Of a DNA stretch of 64,000 bases, positions 49,271 through 57,065 are shown piece after piece; the stretch's first letter is position 1; the number at the start of each line of letters is the position of its first letter. Source of the DNA: Streptomyces sp. DH37. GTDB taxonomy: Bacteria; Actinomycetota; Actinomycetes; Streptomycetales; Streptomycetaceae. The notes under the pieces were generated by a model that saw only the letters and a list, made by a program, of their open reading frames with translations, had not been told where the DNA came from and did no database searches. Both the position numbers and the translations under genes were made by a program. Where the stretch lies: contig NZ_JARVKV010000015.1 of NCBI RefSeq assembly GCF_029813835.1, positions 1 to 64,000 on the forward strand. Direction: 5' to 3'.

Positions 49271-49625
49271 CGGGCGGCGCCGGCGCGGCCTCGGGGACCG
49301 GGGCTCGGCCACGGTGTGGGCCGCGCTGTGCGGACTCGTGCTGTGCGCGGTGGCGGTGGGCGCACTGGCGCTGGGGCAGGCCGTCGTCACGCGTCACCGC
49401 GCGGGCGCGGCGGCGGACGCGGCAGCCCTCGCAGCGGCCGACCACGCCCTCCGGGGCGCCGGGGAGGCGTGCGCCGCCGCCCGGCGGGTGGCCGCCGCGC
49501 AGCGGGCGCGGGTGGTGCGCTGCCAGGTGCTGGGGGAGGTCGCCGACCTCACGGTGCGGGTGCGGGCGGGGCCGTACTCGGCCGGGGTGAGGGCCCGGGC
49601 GGGGCCTGCCGCAGCAACTCCGTGA
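49254..49625 (+). CDS. TadE-like secreted/membrane protein (Rv3654c type)
   Basis: 123 residues from ATG 49254, overlapping the previous gene by 17 bp. LGDRGSATVWAALCGLVLCA, VAVGALALGQAVVTRH is a helicase-secretion-neighbourhood TadE-like N-terminus; the rest (AAADAAALAAADHALRGAGE, then two cysteines ACAAAR and RCQVLG) matches the Rv3654c group. It is the last Tad gene. Its final 77 bp overlap, antisense, the end of the convergent helicase gene. Confidence 0.8.
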   Translation: MRNRGDGRRRRGLGDRGSATVWAALCGLVLCAVAVGALALGQAVVTRHRAGAAADAAALAAADHALRGAGEACAAARRVAAAQRARVVRCQVLGEVADLTVRVRAGPYSAGVRARAGPAAATP

Positions 49626-51960
49626 GGAGCCGTACCGCCCCGCGCTTGTGCAGGGGATCGTTGCCGTTCCCGCACTTGGGCGACTGGATGCACGACGGGC
49701 AGCCGCTCTCGCACTCGCACGCCGCGATGGCCTGACGGGTCGCGGTCAGCCAGTCGCGGGCGGTGTGGAAGGCGCGCTCGGCGAAGCCGGCACCGCCGGG
49801 GTGCCCGTCGTAGACGAAGACCGTCGGCAGGAGGGTGTCGGGGTGCAGCGGCACCGAGACGCCGCCGATGTCCCAGCGGTCGCAGGTGGCGAAGAGCGGC
49901 AGCATGCCGATGGAGGCGTGTTCGGCGGCGTGCAGGGCGCCCGGCAGCACCTCGGGGCCGATCCGGGCGGCGTCGAGCTGGTCCTCGGTGACCGTCCACC
50001 ACACCGCGCGGGTGCGCAGGGTGCGCGGCGGCAGGTCCAGCTTGGACTCGCCGAGCACCTCGCCGGTGACGAGCTTGCGGCGCAGGTACGAGACCACCTG
50101 GTTGGTGACCTCGACCGAGCCGAAGCACAGCCGGGCCTCGCCCCACGGGACCTCGGTGTCGGTCTCCAGGACGGAGACCGCGGTGGTGTCCCGGGCCATC
50201 GTCGTCCACGGCGGGCTCGCCTCCTCCACCAGGGCGACCGAGTCGTCCAGGTCGAGGTGCCGGACCTCGTAGGTGCGGCCCTGGTGGAGGTGGACCGCGC
50301 CGTCGTGGACGGCGGTGTGGGCGGCCGCGGCGTCGACGGTGCCCAGCAGCCGCCCGGTGGCGGCCTCCACCACCTGGACCGGCCGTCCACCCTGGCCGCG
50401 GATGTCGGTGAGGTCGCTGGCCCGCTCGCGGCGGGTCCAGTACCAGCCCGTTCCCCGGCGGCGCAGCAGCCCGCGCCGCTCCAGGAGCGGCATCAGCTCG
50501 GGCACCGCCGGTCCGAACAGTTCGAAGTCGGCCTCGGTCAGGGGGATCTCCGCCGCGGCGGCGCACAGATGGGGGGTGAGGACGTAGGGGTTGTCCGGGT
50601 CCAGGACGGTGGACTCCACGGGGCGGCGGAAGATCGCTTCGGGGTGGTGGACGAGGTAGGTGTCCAGCGGGTCGTCCCGGGCGACGAGGACGGCCAGGGC
50701 GCCCTGGCCCGCCCGTCCGGCCCGCCCGGCCTGCTGCCACAGCGAGGCCCGGGTGCCGGGATAGCCGGCCAGGATCACCGCGTCGAGACCGGACACGTCG
50801 ATGCCGAGTTCGAGGGCGGTGGTGGCGGCCAGCCCGAGGAGTTCGCCGGAGTGCAGGGCCCGCTCCAGGGCGCGGCGCTCCTCGGGAAGGTAGCCGCCGC
50901 GGTAGGCGGCGACCCGACCGGCCAGGACGCGGTCCACCTCGGCCAGCCGCTCCCGGGCGATCACCGAGATCAGCTCGGCGCCGCGCCGGGAGCGTACGAA
51001 GGCGACGGTCCGTACGCCCTGTACGGCGAGGTCGGTGAGGAGGTCGGCGGTCTCGGCGGTGGCGGTCCGCCGCACCGGGGCGCCGCGCTCGCCGTGCATC
51101 TCCGTCAGCGGGGGTTCCCAGAGGGCGAAGACCACCTCGCCGCGCGGAGAGGCGTCCTCGGTGATCTCGGTGACCGGCAGGCCGGTGAGGCGAGTGGCCG
51201 CCTCGCCCGGTTCGGCCGCGGTGGCGGATGCCAGCAGGAAGACCGGCTCGGAGCCGTAGCGGGCGCACACGCGCCGCAGCCGGCGCAGCACCTGGGCGAC
51301 GTGGGAGCCGAACACGCCGCGGTAGGTGTGGCACTCGTCGACGACCACGTAGCGCAGGGCGCGCAGGAAGGAGGACCAGCGGGGGTGGGCGGGGAGTATC
51401 CCGCGGTGCAGCATGTCGGGGTTGGTGAGCACGTGGTTGGCGTACTGCCGTACCCACTCGCGCTCCTCGAAGGGGGTGTCGCCGTCGTAGACCGCCGGGC
51501 GGACGGCGTTGCCCAGCGGGGCCGCCAGCTCGCCCACGGCCCGCCGCTGGTCGGCGGCCAGCGCCTTGGTCGGGGCGAGGTACAGGGCGGTGGCGCCGCG
51601 CCCGTTCGGAGCCCGCGCGCCCTCCAGCAGCGCGCTGAGCACCGGGGCCGTGTAGGCGAGGGACTTGCCCGACGCGGTGCCGGTGGCGACGACCACCGAT
51701 GTGCCGCGCAGGGCGTACTCGGCGGTACGGGCCTGGTGTTCCCACGGACGGCCGATGCCCGCGGCGCGTATGGCGTCGACCACTTCCGGCCGAATCTGAC
51801 CAGGCCAGTCCGCATGGCGACCGTTCCGTGGGGGCAAGTGCTCCACATGGGTGATGCGCACGGCCCGGTCCGCCCTCGCGGCAAGGCTTTCGAGGACCGT
51901 TCGGGGAGACGGGGGCGAGGGGCGTGCGCCTGCAGACGCCGCGCGGTGGTCGGTGGCCAT
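49549..51960 (-). CDS. DEAD/DEAH-box helicase with DUF1998 Cys cluster
   Basis: 803 residues from ATG 51960; GTG 51978 is an alternative. Helicase core: VVVATGTASGKSLAYTAPVL (motif I), LYLAPTKALAADQRRAV, VVVDECHTYRGVFGSHVAQV (DECH), LLASATAAEPGE (SAT), then AATTALELGIDVSGLDAVIL and QQAGRAGRAGQGALAVLVAR (motif VI). The C-terminal DUF1998 part has four cysteines in AIAACECESGCPSCIQSPKCGN, likely a metal site. Similar to Hrq1/MrfA-type repair helicases. The reading frame is open further 5' (AFNHLPGGLHDALR) but without a start codon. Confidence 0.92.
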   Translation of the reverse strand: MATDHRAASAGARPSPPSPRTVLESLAARADRAVRITHVEHLPPRNGRHADWPGQIRPEVVDAIRAAGIGRPWEHQARTAEYALRGTSVVVATGTASGKSLAYTAPVLSALLEGARAPNGRGATALYLAPTKALAADQRRAVGELAAPLGNAVRPAVYDGDTPFEEREWVRQYANHVLTNPDMLHRGILPAHPRWSSFLRALRYVVVDECHTYRGVFGSHVAQVLRRLRRVCARYGSEPVFLLASATAAEPGEAATRLTGLPVTEITEDASPRGEVVFALWEPPLTEMHGERGAPVRRTATAETADLLTDLAVQGVRTVAFVRSRRGAELISVIARERLAEVDRVLAGRVAAYRGGYLPEERRALERALHSGELLGLAATTALELGIDVSGLDAVILAGYPGTRASLWQQAGRAGRAGQGALAVLVARDDPLDTYLVHHPEAIFRRPVESTVLDPDNPYVLTPHLCAAAAEIPLTEADFELFGPAVPELMPLLERRGLLRRRGTGWYWTRRERASDLTDIRGQGGRPVQVVEAATGRLLGTVDAAAAHTAVHDGAVHLHQGRTYEVRHLDLDDSVALVEEASPPWTTMARDTTAVSVLETDTEVPWGEARLCFGSVEVTNQVVSYLRRKLVTGEVLGESKLDLPPRTLRTRAVWWTVTEDQLDAARIGPEVLPGALHAAEHASIGMLPLFATCDRWDIGGVSVPLHPDTLLPTVFVYDGHPGGAGFAERAFHTARDWLTATRQAIAACECESGCPSCIQSPKCGNGNDPLHKRGAVRLLTELLRQAPPGPSPRPSTAPPAPAP

Positions 51961-52059
51961 CGGAATCGAGTGTGTCACCGGCGCGACGGACAATGGTCGC
52001 AAGGCGTCGTGCAGGCCCCCGGGTAAGTGATTGAATGCTTCTGCGGCTGCCGATCCGTC

Positions 52060-52128
52060 CCCTACCTTCGGCGGGGAGTCACATCCCCACCTTCGGTGGG
52101 GAAGACCCCGTCCCCACCTTCGGTGGGG
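52060..52128. repeat. three tandem UUCG-type hairpins upstream of bldG
   Basis: CCCTACCTTCGGCGGGG (52060-52076), CCCCACCTTCGGTGGGG (52085-52101) and CCCCACCTTCGGTGGGG (52112-52128). The last two are perfect 7-bp stems (8 with flanking T/A) closed by C-TTCG-G, an exceptionally stable RNA tetraloop; the first has one mismatch and one wobble. Spacing 25-27 bp. They end 49 bp before bldG, in its probable leader, and ~100-168 bp from the helicase start. Confidence 0.85.
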
Positions 52129-52176
52129 AGACGCCAAGGGGGGCGGACCGCTCGATAGCAAGGTGCTGGAGGATCC

Positions 52177-52518
52177 GTGGACCTGTCCCTGTCGACCCGT
52201 ACCGTCGGCGATCGCACGATCGTCTCGGTGGGTGGCGAGATCGATGTATACACCGCGCCCAAGTTGCGTGAGCAACTGGTCGAGCTGGTGAACGACGGCA
52301 GCTACCACTTGGTCGTGGACATGGAGGGCGTTGACTTCCTCGACTCCACCGGCCTCGGTGTGCTCGTCGGCGGACTCAAGCGCGTGCGTGCCCACGAGGG
52401 TTCGCTGCGCCTGGTCTGCAACCAGGAGCGCATTCTCAAGATCTTCCGTATCACCGGCCTGACCAAGGTGTTCCCCATCCACACCTCGGTCGACGAGGCC
52501 GTGGCGGCCACCGACTGA
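52177..52518 (+). CDS. bldG: anti-anti-sigma factor BldG
   Basis: 113 residues from GTG 52177 with GGAGG upstream. STAS-domain anti-sigma factor antagonist: [20 protein letters not shown] and the phosphorylation motif [15 protein letters not shown], with Ser57 as acceptor. This is BldG, essential for aerial mycelium formation and antibiotic production in S. coelicolor, where it controls several anti-sigma factors (for example that of SigH). The partner ATPase gene follows after 129 bp and a strong hairpin. The tandem hairpins upstream may affect its leader. Confidence 0.97.
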   Translation: MDLSLSTRTVGDRTIVSVGGEIDVYTAPKLREQLVELVNDGSYHLVVDMEGVDFLDSTGLGVLVGGLKRVRAHEGSLRLVCNQERILKIFRITGLTKVFPIHTSVDEAVAATD

Positions 52519-52547
52519 GGGTCGAGTCCGAACAAGCCCGTACACGG

Positions 52548-52595
52548 CCTCCAGGGGCGCCGGACCCGCACGCGTCGGTCCGGTGCCCCTGGAGG
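52548..52595 (+). terminator. partial terminator between bldG and ATPase gene
   Basis: CCTCCAGGGGCGCCGGACC and GGTCCGGTGCCCCTGGAGG form a 19-bp stem (one G-U pair), 10-nt loop, 30 bp past the bldG stop. In S. coelicolor bldG is transcribed both alone and with the next gene; this hairpin would explain both transcripts. Confidence 0.85.
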
Positions 52596-52647
52596 GCCGT
52601 CAGGCAGCGGGTCACCGGGTGACCGCGCGCACCATCGAGGGGGATGC

Positions 52648-53079
52648 ATGGCTACCGTCGAACTGCGCTTCAGCGCGCTGCCCGAGCACGTGAGGACGGC
52701 GCGTCTGGTGGCGGCCGCCGTCGCACGCCGGGCCGGTGTCGACGAGGCCGTACTGGACGAGGTGCGCCTCGCGGTCGGTGAGGCGTGCAGCAGAGCCGTC
52801 GGCCTCCACATCGGCCACGGTCTCGACACGCCCGTCCGGGTGGCGCTGACCGAGGACGAGAAGGCCTTCCGCATCGAGGTCGGCGACGACGCCCCCAGGG
52901 CGGCGCACGGCCCGGTCCACGGCTCCTCCGCGAACGGGGAGGGCGCCGAGGGCGACGACGAGGTCGACATGGGACTCGCGGTGATCAGCGGCCTGGTGGA
53001 CGACGTCGAGGTGATCGCCGACGGGCACGGCGGCCTCATCCGGATGAGCTGGCCGACCAGCCCGGAGCCGCTCGTCTAG
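52648..53079 (+). CDS. anti-sigma factor-like ATP-binding protein, BldG partner
   Basis: 143 residues from ATG 52648. RsbW/GHKL-type fold: EVRLAVGEACSRAVGLHIG aligns with the N-box, but the usual Asn (EAxxNA) is replaced (EACSRA). The G1 region reads IEVGDDAPRA and the G2 region MGLAVISGLVDDVEVIAD. It is the orthologue of the protein encoded next to bldG in S. coelicolor (SCO3548/ApgA), which binds BldG. Missing consensus residues cast doubt on kinase activity. Its cognate sigma factor is not in the window. Confidence 0.9.
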   Translation: MATVELRFSALPEHVRTARLVAAAVARRAGVDEAVLDEVRLAVGEACSRAVGLHIGHGLDTPVRVALTEDEKAFRIEVGDDAPRAAHGPVHGSSANGEGAEGDDEVDMGLAVISGLVDDVEVIADGHGGLIRMSWPTSPEPLV

Positions 53080-53675
53080 CCGCTCCGCGCGGAGTGGCCG
53101 CACGGCCGGTCCCGCACGTCCCCCGAACGGCCCCGGGCGCCCCTCACCCGGGCGCCTCGTTCACGCCCGGCAACGGCCCCGCGGGCTCCCACCCCGCCGG
53201 CTTCCGTCCCGCCGTCGGCACCGCGCACCCCGCCGCCGGCACCGCGCCGTCGCCCGCCCGGACCTCGCCCCCGGCCTGTTTCCGGCCCCTCCCCGGCTTC
53301 CCCGGCCTGTTTCCGGCCCGCCCACAGGCCTGTTTCCGGACTGTTCGCGGCCTCTCTCCCGTTCTCCCCGGACGGCCCCCGGCCCGCCCTCCGCACGGGC
53401 GCACCCCGCCCGCCGGTATCCGCGTCCACCTGCCCTGACCAGGAGACCGCCGGATATTCCGAGATCGTTTTCCTTATACCGCGGCGAAGGAGTAACTCGG
53501 CCGTTCAGGGGAATTATCCGGGTGCCCGCTATTCGATCTCTGCGGGTGCGGACCAATAGCGAATACCGCACTCTGTTGTGATCCGAAGCAGCTCCCTACA
53601 ATCCGTCCACATCTTTGCAGCAGGATGCCTGAGCGTGCTTGCGCGCGCCCATGTGCCAAACGTCAAGGAGGACGA
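53080..53675. other. 596-bp intergenic region upstream of hppA
   Basis: The left part (53100-53420) is extremely GC-rich without codon-type structure and contains GGCCTGTTTCCGG three times (53273, 53304, 53327). The right part (53445-53640) is AT-richer and carries the hppA promoter region; TTGTGA (53576-53581) and TACAAT (53597-53602) with a 15-bp spacer are a possible promoter. No gene is supported. Confidence 0.5.
53273..53339 (+). repeat. 13-bp direct repeats GGCCTGTTTCCGG, three copies
   Basis: Exact copies at 53273-53285, 53304-53316 and 53327-53339 in the bldG-operon/hppA gap. Unequal spacing (31 and 23 bp). Unknown function. Confidence 0.85.
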
Positions 53676-56147
53676 ATGGCGGGGCACCACATCCCTTCCC
53701 AGAACCGCCTGCAACTGGCCGACGCCGTGCTCACCGGCGGCAACCGCGGCCTGGTGCTGGTGATCGCGCTCGTCGCCGTAGCGGCCCTGGTGCTCGCCGT
53801 GGTGCTGGTGCGCCAGGTGCTCGCGGCCGGTGAGGGCACCGACGGCATGAAGAAGATCGCCGCCGCCGTACAGGAAGGCGCGAATGCCTACCTCGCACGG
53901 CAGCTTCGCACTCTCGGCGTATTCGCCGTCGTGGTCTTCTTCCTGTTGATGTTGCTCCCGGCCGACGGTATGGGTCAGCGAATTGGCCGCTCGGTGTTCT
54001 TCCTGGTCGGTGCCGCTTTCTCGGCGGCCACCGGCTATATCGGCATGTGGCTCGCCGTGCGCAGCAACGTACGGGTCGCGGCCGCCGCGCGGGAGGCGAC
54101 TCCCGGCGAGGGAGAGCCCGCGAAGGACCTGACCGACGTCTCCCACCGGGCGATGAAGATCGCCTTCCGTACGGGCGGGGTCGTCGGCATGTTCACCGTC
54201 GGCCTCGGCCTGCTCGGCGCGGCCGTCGTGGTGCTCGTCTACGCGGCCGACGCCCCCAAGGTGCTGGAGGGCTTCGGCCTGGGCGCCGCCCTGATCGCGA
54301 TGTTCATGCGCGTGGGCGGCGGCATCTTCACCAAGGCCGCCGACGTGGGCGCCGACCTCGTCGGCAAGGTCGAGCAGGGCATCCCCGAGGACGATCCGCG
54401 CAACGCGGCCACCATCGCGGACAACGTCGGCGACAACGTCGGCGACTGCGCGGGCATGGCCGCCGACCTCTTCGAGTCCTACGCCGTCACCCTGGTGGCC
54501 GCGCTCATCCTGGGCACGGTCGCCTTCGGCGACTACGGCCTGGCCTTCCCCCTGCTCGTCCCGGCGATCGGCGTCGTCACCGCCATGATCGGGATCTTCG
54601 CGGTGGCGCCGCGCCGCGCCGACCGCAGCGGCATGACGGCCATCAACCGCGGCTTCTTCATCTCCGCGGTGATCTCGCTCGTCCTCGTCGCCGTCGCCGT
54701 GTTCGTCTACCTGCCGGGCAGCTACGGGGAGCTGGAGGGCGTCACCGACACCGCCATCTCCGGCCACGCCGGCGACCCGCGCGTCCTGGCGCTGGTCGCG
54801 GTCGCCATCGGCATCGTGCTCGCCGTGCTGATCCAGCAGCTCACCGGCTACTTCACCGAGCCGAGCCGCAGGCCCGTGCGCGACATCGGCAAGACCTCGC
54901 TGACCGGACCCGCCACCGTGGTCCTCTCCGGCGTCTCCCTCGGCCTGGAGTCCGCGGTCTACACGGCGCTGCTGATCGGGCTCAGCGTCTACGGCGCCTT
55001 CCTGCTGGGCGGCACCTCCATCATGCTGGCGCTGTTCGCCGTCGCCCTGGCGGGCACCGGCCTGCTCACCACCGTCGGCGTCATCGTCGCCATGGACACC
55101 TTCGGCCCCGTCTCCGACAACGCCCAGGGCATCGCCGAGATGTCCGGGGACGTCGAGGGCGCGGGCGCCCAGGTGCTCACCGACCTCGACGCCGTGGGCA
55201 ACACCACCAAGGCCATCACCAAGGGCATCGCCATCGCCACCGCGGTGCTGGCCGCCTCCGCCCTCTTCGGCTCCTACCGCGACGCGATCGCCGGCGCCGT
55301 GGCGGACGTGAACGCCAGGGCCGGGGAGCTGGGCCTGAGCCTGGACATCTCGCAGCCGAACAACCTGGTGGGCCTGATCCTCGGCGCCTCCGTCGTCTTC
55401 CTCTTCTCCGGGCTGGCGATCAACGCCGTGTCCCGGTCGGCGGGCTCGGTGGTCTTCGAGGTCCGGCGCCAGTTCCGCGAGCGGCCCGGGATCATGGACT
55501 ACAGCGAGAAGCCCGAGTACGGCCGCGTCGTGGACATCTGCACCAAGGACGCGCTGCGCGAGCTGACCACCCCCGGTCTGCTGGCCGTCATGGCGCCCAT
55601 GGCCGTCGGCTTCGCGCTCGGCGTCGGCGCGCTCGGCTCCTTCCTCGCCGGAGCCATCGGCGCGGGCACGCTGATGGCGGTCTTCCTCGCCAACTCCGGC
55701 GGCGCCTGGGACAACGCCAAGAAGCTCGTCGAGGACGGCCACCACGGCGGCAAGGGCAGCGAGGCGCACGCCGCGACCGTCATCGGCGACACGGTCGGCG
55801 ACCCGTTCAAGGACACCGCCGGCCCCGCGATCAACCCGCTGCTGAAGGTGATGAACCTGGTGGCGCTGCTGATCGCGCCCGCGGTGGTGCAGTTCAGCTA
55901 CGGCGACGACGCCAGCGCCGGCGTGCGGGCCGTCATCGCGGGCCTCGCCCTCGCCGTCATCGTCGGCGCGGTCTACGTCTCCAAGCGGCGCGGCATCGCG
56001 GTCGGCGGCGAGGGGGACGGAGAGGCGGGAGAGGGCGCGGGCGGCGCGGCCGGCCGTACGTCCGGGGCGTCGGGCTCGTCGGGATCGTCGGGCTCGCCGG
56101 ATTCCCCGGGACCGTCGGAGCCGGGGGCCCCGGTGGCGGCCCCGTAG
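53676..56147 (+). CDS. hppA: proton-translocating membrane pyrophosphatase, K+-independent
   Basis: 823 residues from ATG 53676, AAGGAGG 6 nt upstream; an earlier in-frame ATG (53625) has no such site. About 16 membrane helices. Pyrophosphate-site motifs: GGGIFTKAADVGADLVGKVE, PEDDPRNAATIADNVGDNVG, SDNAQGIAEMSGDVEG, NSGGAWDNAKKLVEDG, HAATVIGDTVGDPFKDTAGP. AVGNTTKAITKG has Lys where K+-dependent enzymes have Ala, so the pump should not need potassium. A Gly/Ser/Pro-rich tail (SGASGSSGSSGSPDSPGPS) extends beyond the usual end. Confidence 0.97.
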   Translation: MAGHHIPSQNRLQLADAVLTGGNRGLVLVIALVAVAALVLAVVLVRQVLAAGEGTDGMKKIAAAVQEGANAYLARQLRTLGVFAVVVFFLLMLLPADGMGQRIGRSVFFLVGAAFSAATGYIGMWLAVRSNVRVAAAAREATPGEGEPAKDLTDVSHRAMKIAFRTGGVVGMFTVGLGLLGAAVVVLVYAADAPKVLEGFGLGAALIAMFMRVGGGIFTKAADVGADLVGKVEQGIPEDDPRNAATIADNVGDNVGDCAGMAADLFESYAVTLVAALILGTVAFGDYGLAFPLLVPAIGVVTAMIGIFAVAPRRADRSGMTAINRGFFISAVISLVLVAVAVFVYLPGSYGELEGVTDTAISGHAGDPRVLALVAVAIGIVLAVLIQQLTGYFTEPSRRPVRDIGKTSLTGPATVVLSGVSLGLESAVYTALLIGLSVYGAFLLGGTSIMLALFAVALAGTGLLTTVGVIVAMDTFGPVSDNAQGIAEMSGDVEGAGAQVLTDLDAVGNTTKAITKGIAIATAVLAASALFGSYRDAIAGAVADVNARAGELGLSLDISQPNNLVGLILGASVVFLFSGLAINAVSRSAGSVVFEVRRQFRERPGIMDYSEKPEYGRVVDICTKDALRELTTPGLLAVMAPMAVGFALGVGALGSFLAGAIGAGTLMAVFLANSGGAWDNAKKLVEDGHHGGKGSEAHAATVIGDTVGDPFKDTAGPAINPLLKVMNLVALLIAPAVVQFSYGDDASAGVRAVIAGLALAVIVGAVYVSKRRGIAVGGEGDGEAGEGAGGAAGRTSGASGSSGSSGSPDSPGPSEPGAPVAAP

Positions 56148-56175
56148 CGGGACCGGAGGACCCGGGGACCGGTTC

Positions 56176-56206
56176 GGCGGGCGGCGCGGCCGGTGCGCCG
56201 CCCGCC
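56176..56206 (+). terminator. terminator of hppA
   Basis: GGCGGGCGGCGC and GCGCCGCCCGCC, a perfect 12-bp stem with a 7-nt loop, 29 bp after the hppA stop. Confidence 0.8.
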
Positions 56207-56371
56207 GCCGTCCGCCGTCCGCTGTCCGCCGGGGCGAACGATGTGAGATGCGCTCGACCCAAACAGGCGGACACCGCATCAAAAGCCGCCGATTCACCCT
56301 CCTGGCTCACGGTCGGTGAACCTCCTGCGTGTATGTTCCGGGCCGAACACCCACGAAGGGATCGGTCCGGA

Positions 56372-56953
56372 GTGAACAAGAAGCTTGCGGCTGCGCTGTC
56401 CGGCAGCGCGGTCGTCGTGCTCGCCCTGAGCGGGTGCGGCGGCGACGAAGGCAACGAGAAGGCCGAGCGGTGGGCCGTGGAGTACTGCGGCTCGCTGCAG
56501 AAGCAGAACAAGAGCATCGACGGCGCCAACCAGGCACTCACGCGGATCACCGAGGGGGACAAGTCCCCCGAGGAGGTGAAGGAGACCGACGTGAAGGCCT
56601 TCGGCGACCTCTCGGCCGCCTACAAGGCCCTGTCCGCCGCCGTGCGCAGGGCGGGCGTCCCGCCGCTCGAGGACGGCTCCCGGATCCAGAAGAACGCGAT
56701 CAGCCAGCTCGACGCGCTCTCGGCCACGTACGCCGACCTCCAGAAGCGGGCCGAGGACCTGAACGAGAAGGACCAGTCGGAGTTCGCCGACGGCCTGCAG
56801 GAGATCGCCGAGGAGATGAAGAAGCTCCCCCGGCAGTTCGGCGGCGTCGAGAAGGCGCTGGGCGAGTTCCGGCAGGGCGATCTACAGGAGGCGATAGCCG
56901 GTCAGAAGGGCTGCCGGAAGCCGTCGCCGGCGCCCTCCGTCTCGGCGGCGTAG
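56372..56953 (+). CDS. small lipoprotein
   Basis: 193 residues from GTG 56372 (NKKLAAALSGSAVVVLALSG, then CGGDEG): a lipobox LSGC with Cys ~22. The mature part is helical, with two cysteines (EYCGSLQKQNKSIDGANQAL; QKGCRKPSPAP) likely disulfide-bonded, and repeated charged helices (LDALSATYADLQKRAEDLNE, KDQSEFADGLQEIAEEMKKL) suggesting a helical bundle. TTCACC/GGTGAA repeats lie upstream at ~56295-56320. Surface protein of unknown role; conserved at this place after hppA in Streptomyces, from memory. Confidence 0.82.
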   Translation: MNKKLAAALSGSAVVVLALSGCGGDEGNEKAERWAVEYCGSLQKQNKSIDGANQALTRITEGDKSPEEVKETDVKAFGDLSAAYKALSAAVRRAGVPPLEDGSRIQKNAISQLDALSATYADLQKRAEDLNEKDQSEFADGLQEIAEEMKKLPRQFGGVEKALGEFRQGDLQEAIAGQKGCRKPSPAPSVSAA

Positions 56954-57065
56954 CGGGGAGACCGGGAGACACCGGGAGGAGCAGGGAGGAGTCGGGGGAC
57001 ACCGGGAGGGGAGAAGGGCGTACGGGGGTTCCGTACGCCGGGACGCTCCGCGTGACAATGGGGAG

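Noticed and set aside
53529..56297. 922-codon minus-strand frame opposite hppA
   Set aside because: His/Asp/Gly-rich shadow of membrane-protein codons; hppA has all catalytic motifs and a strong ribosome site.
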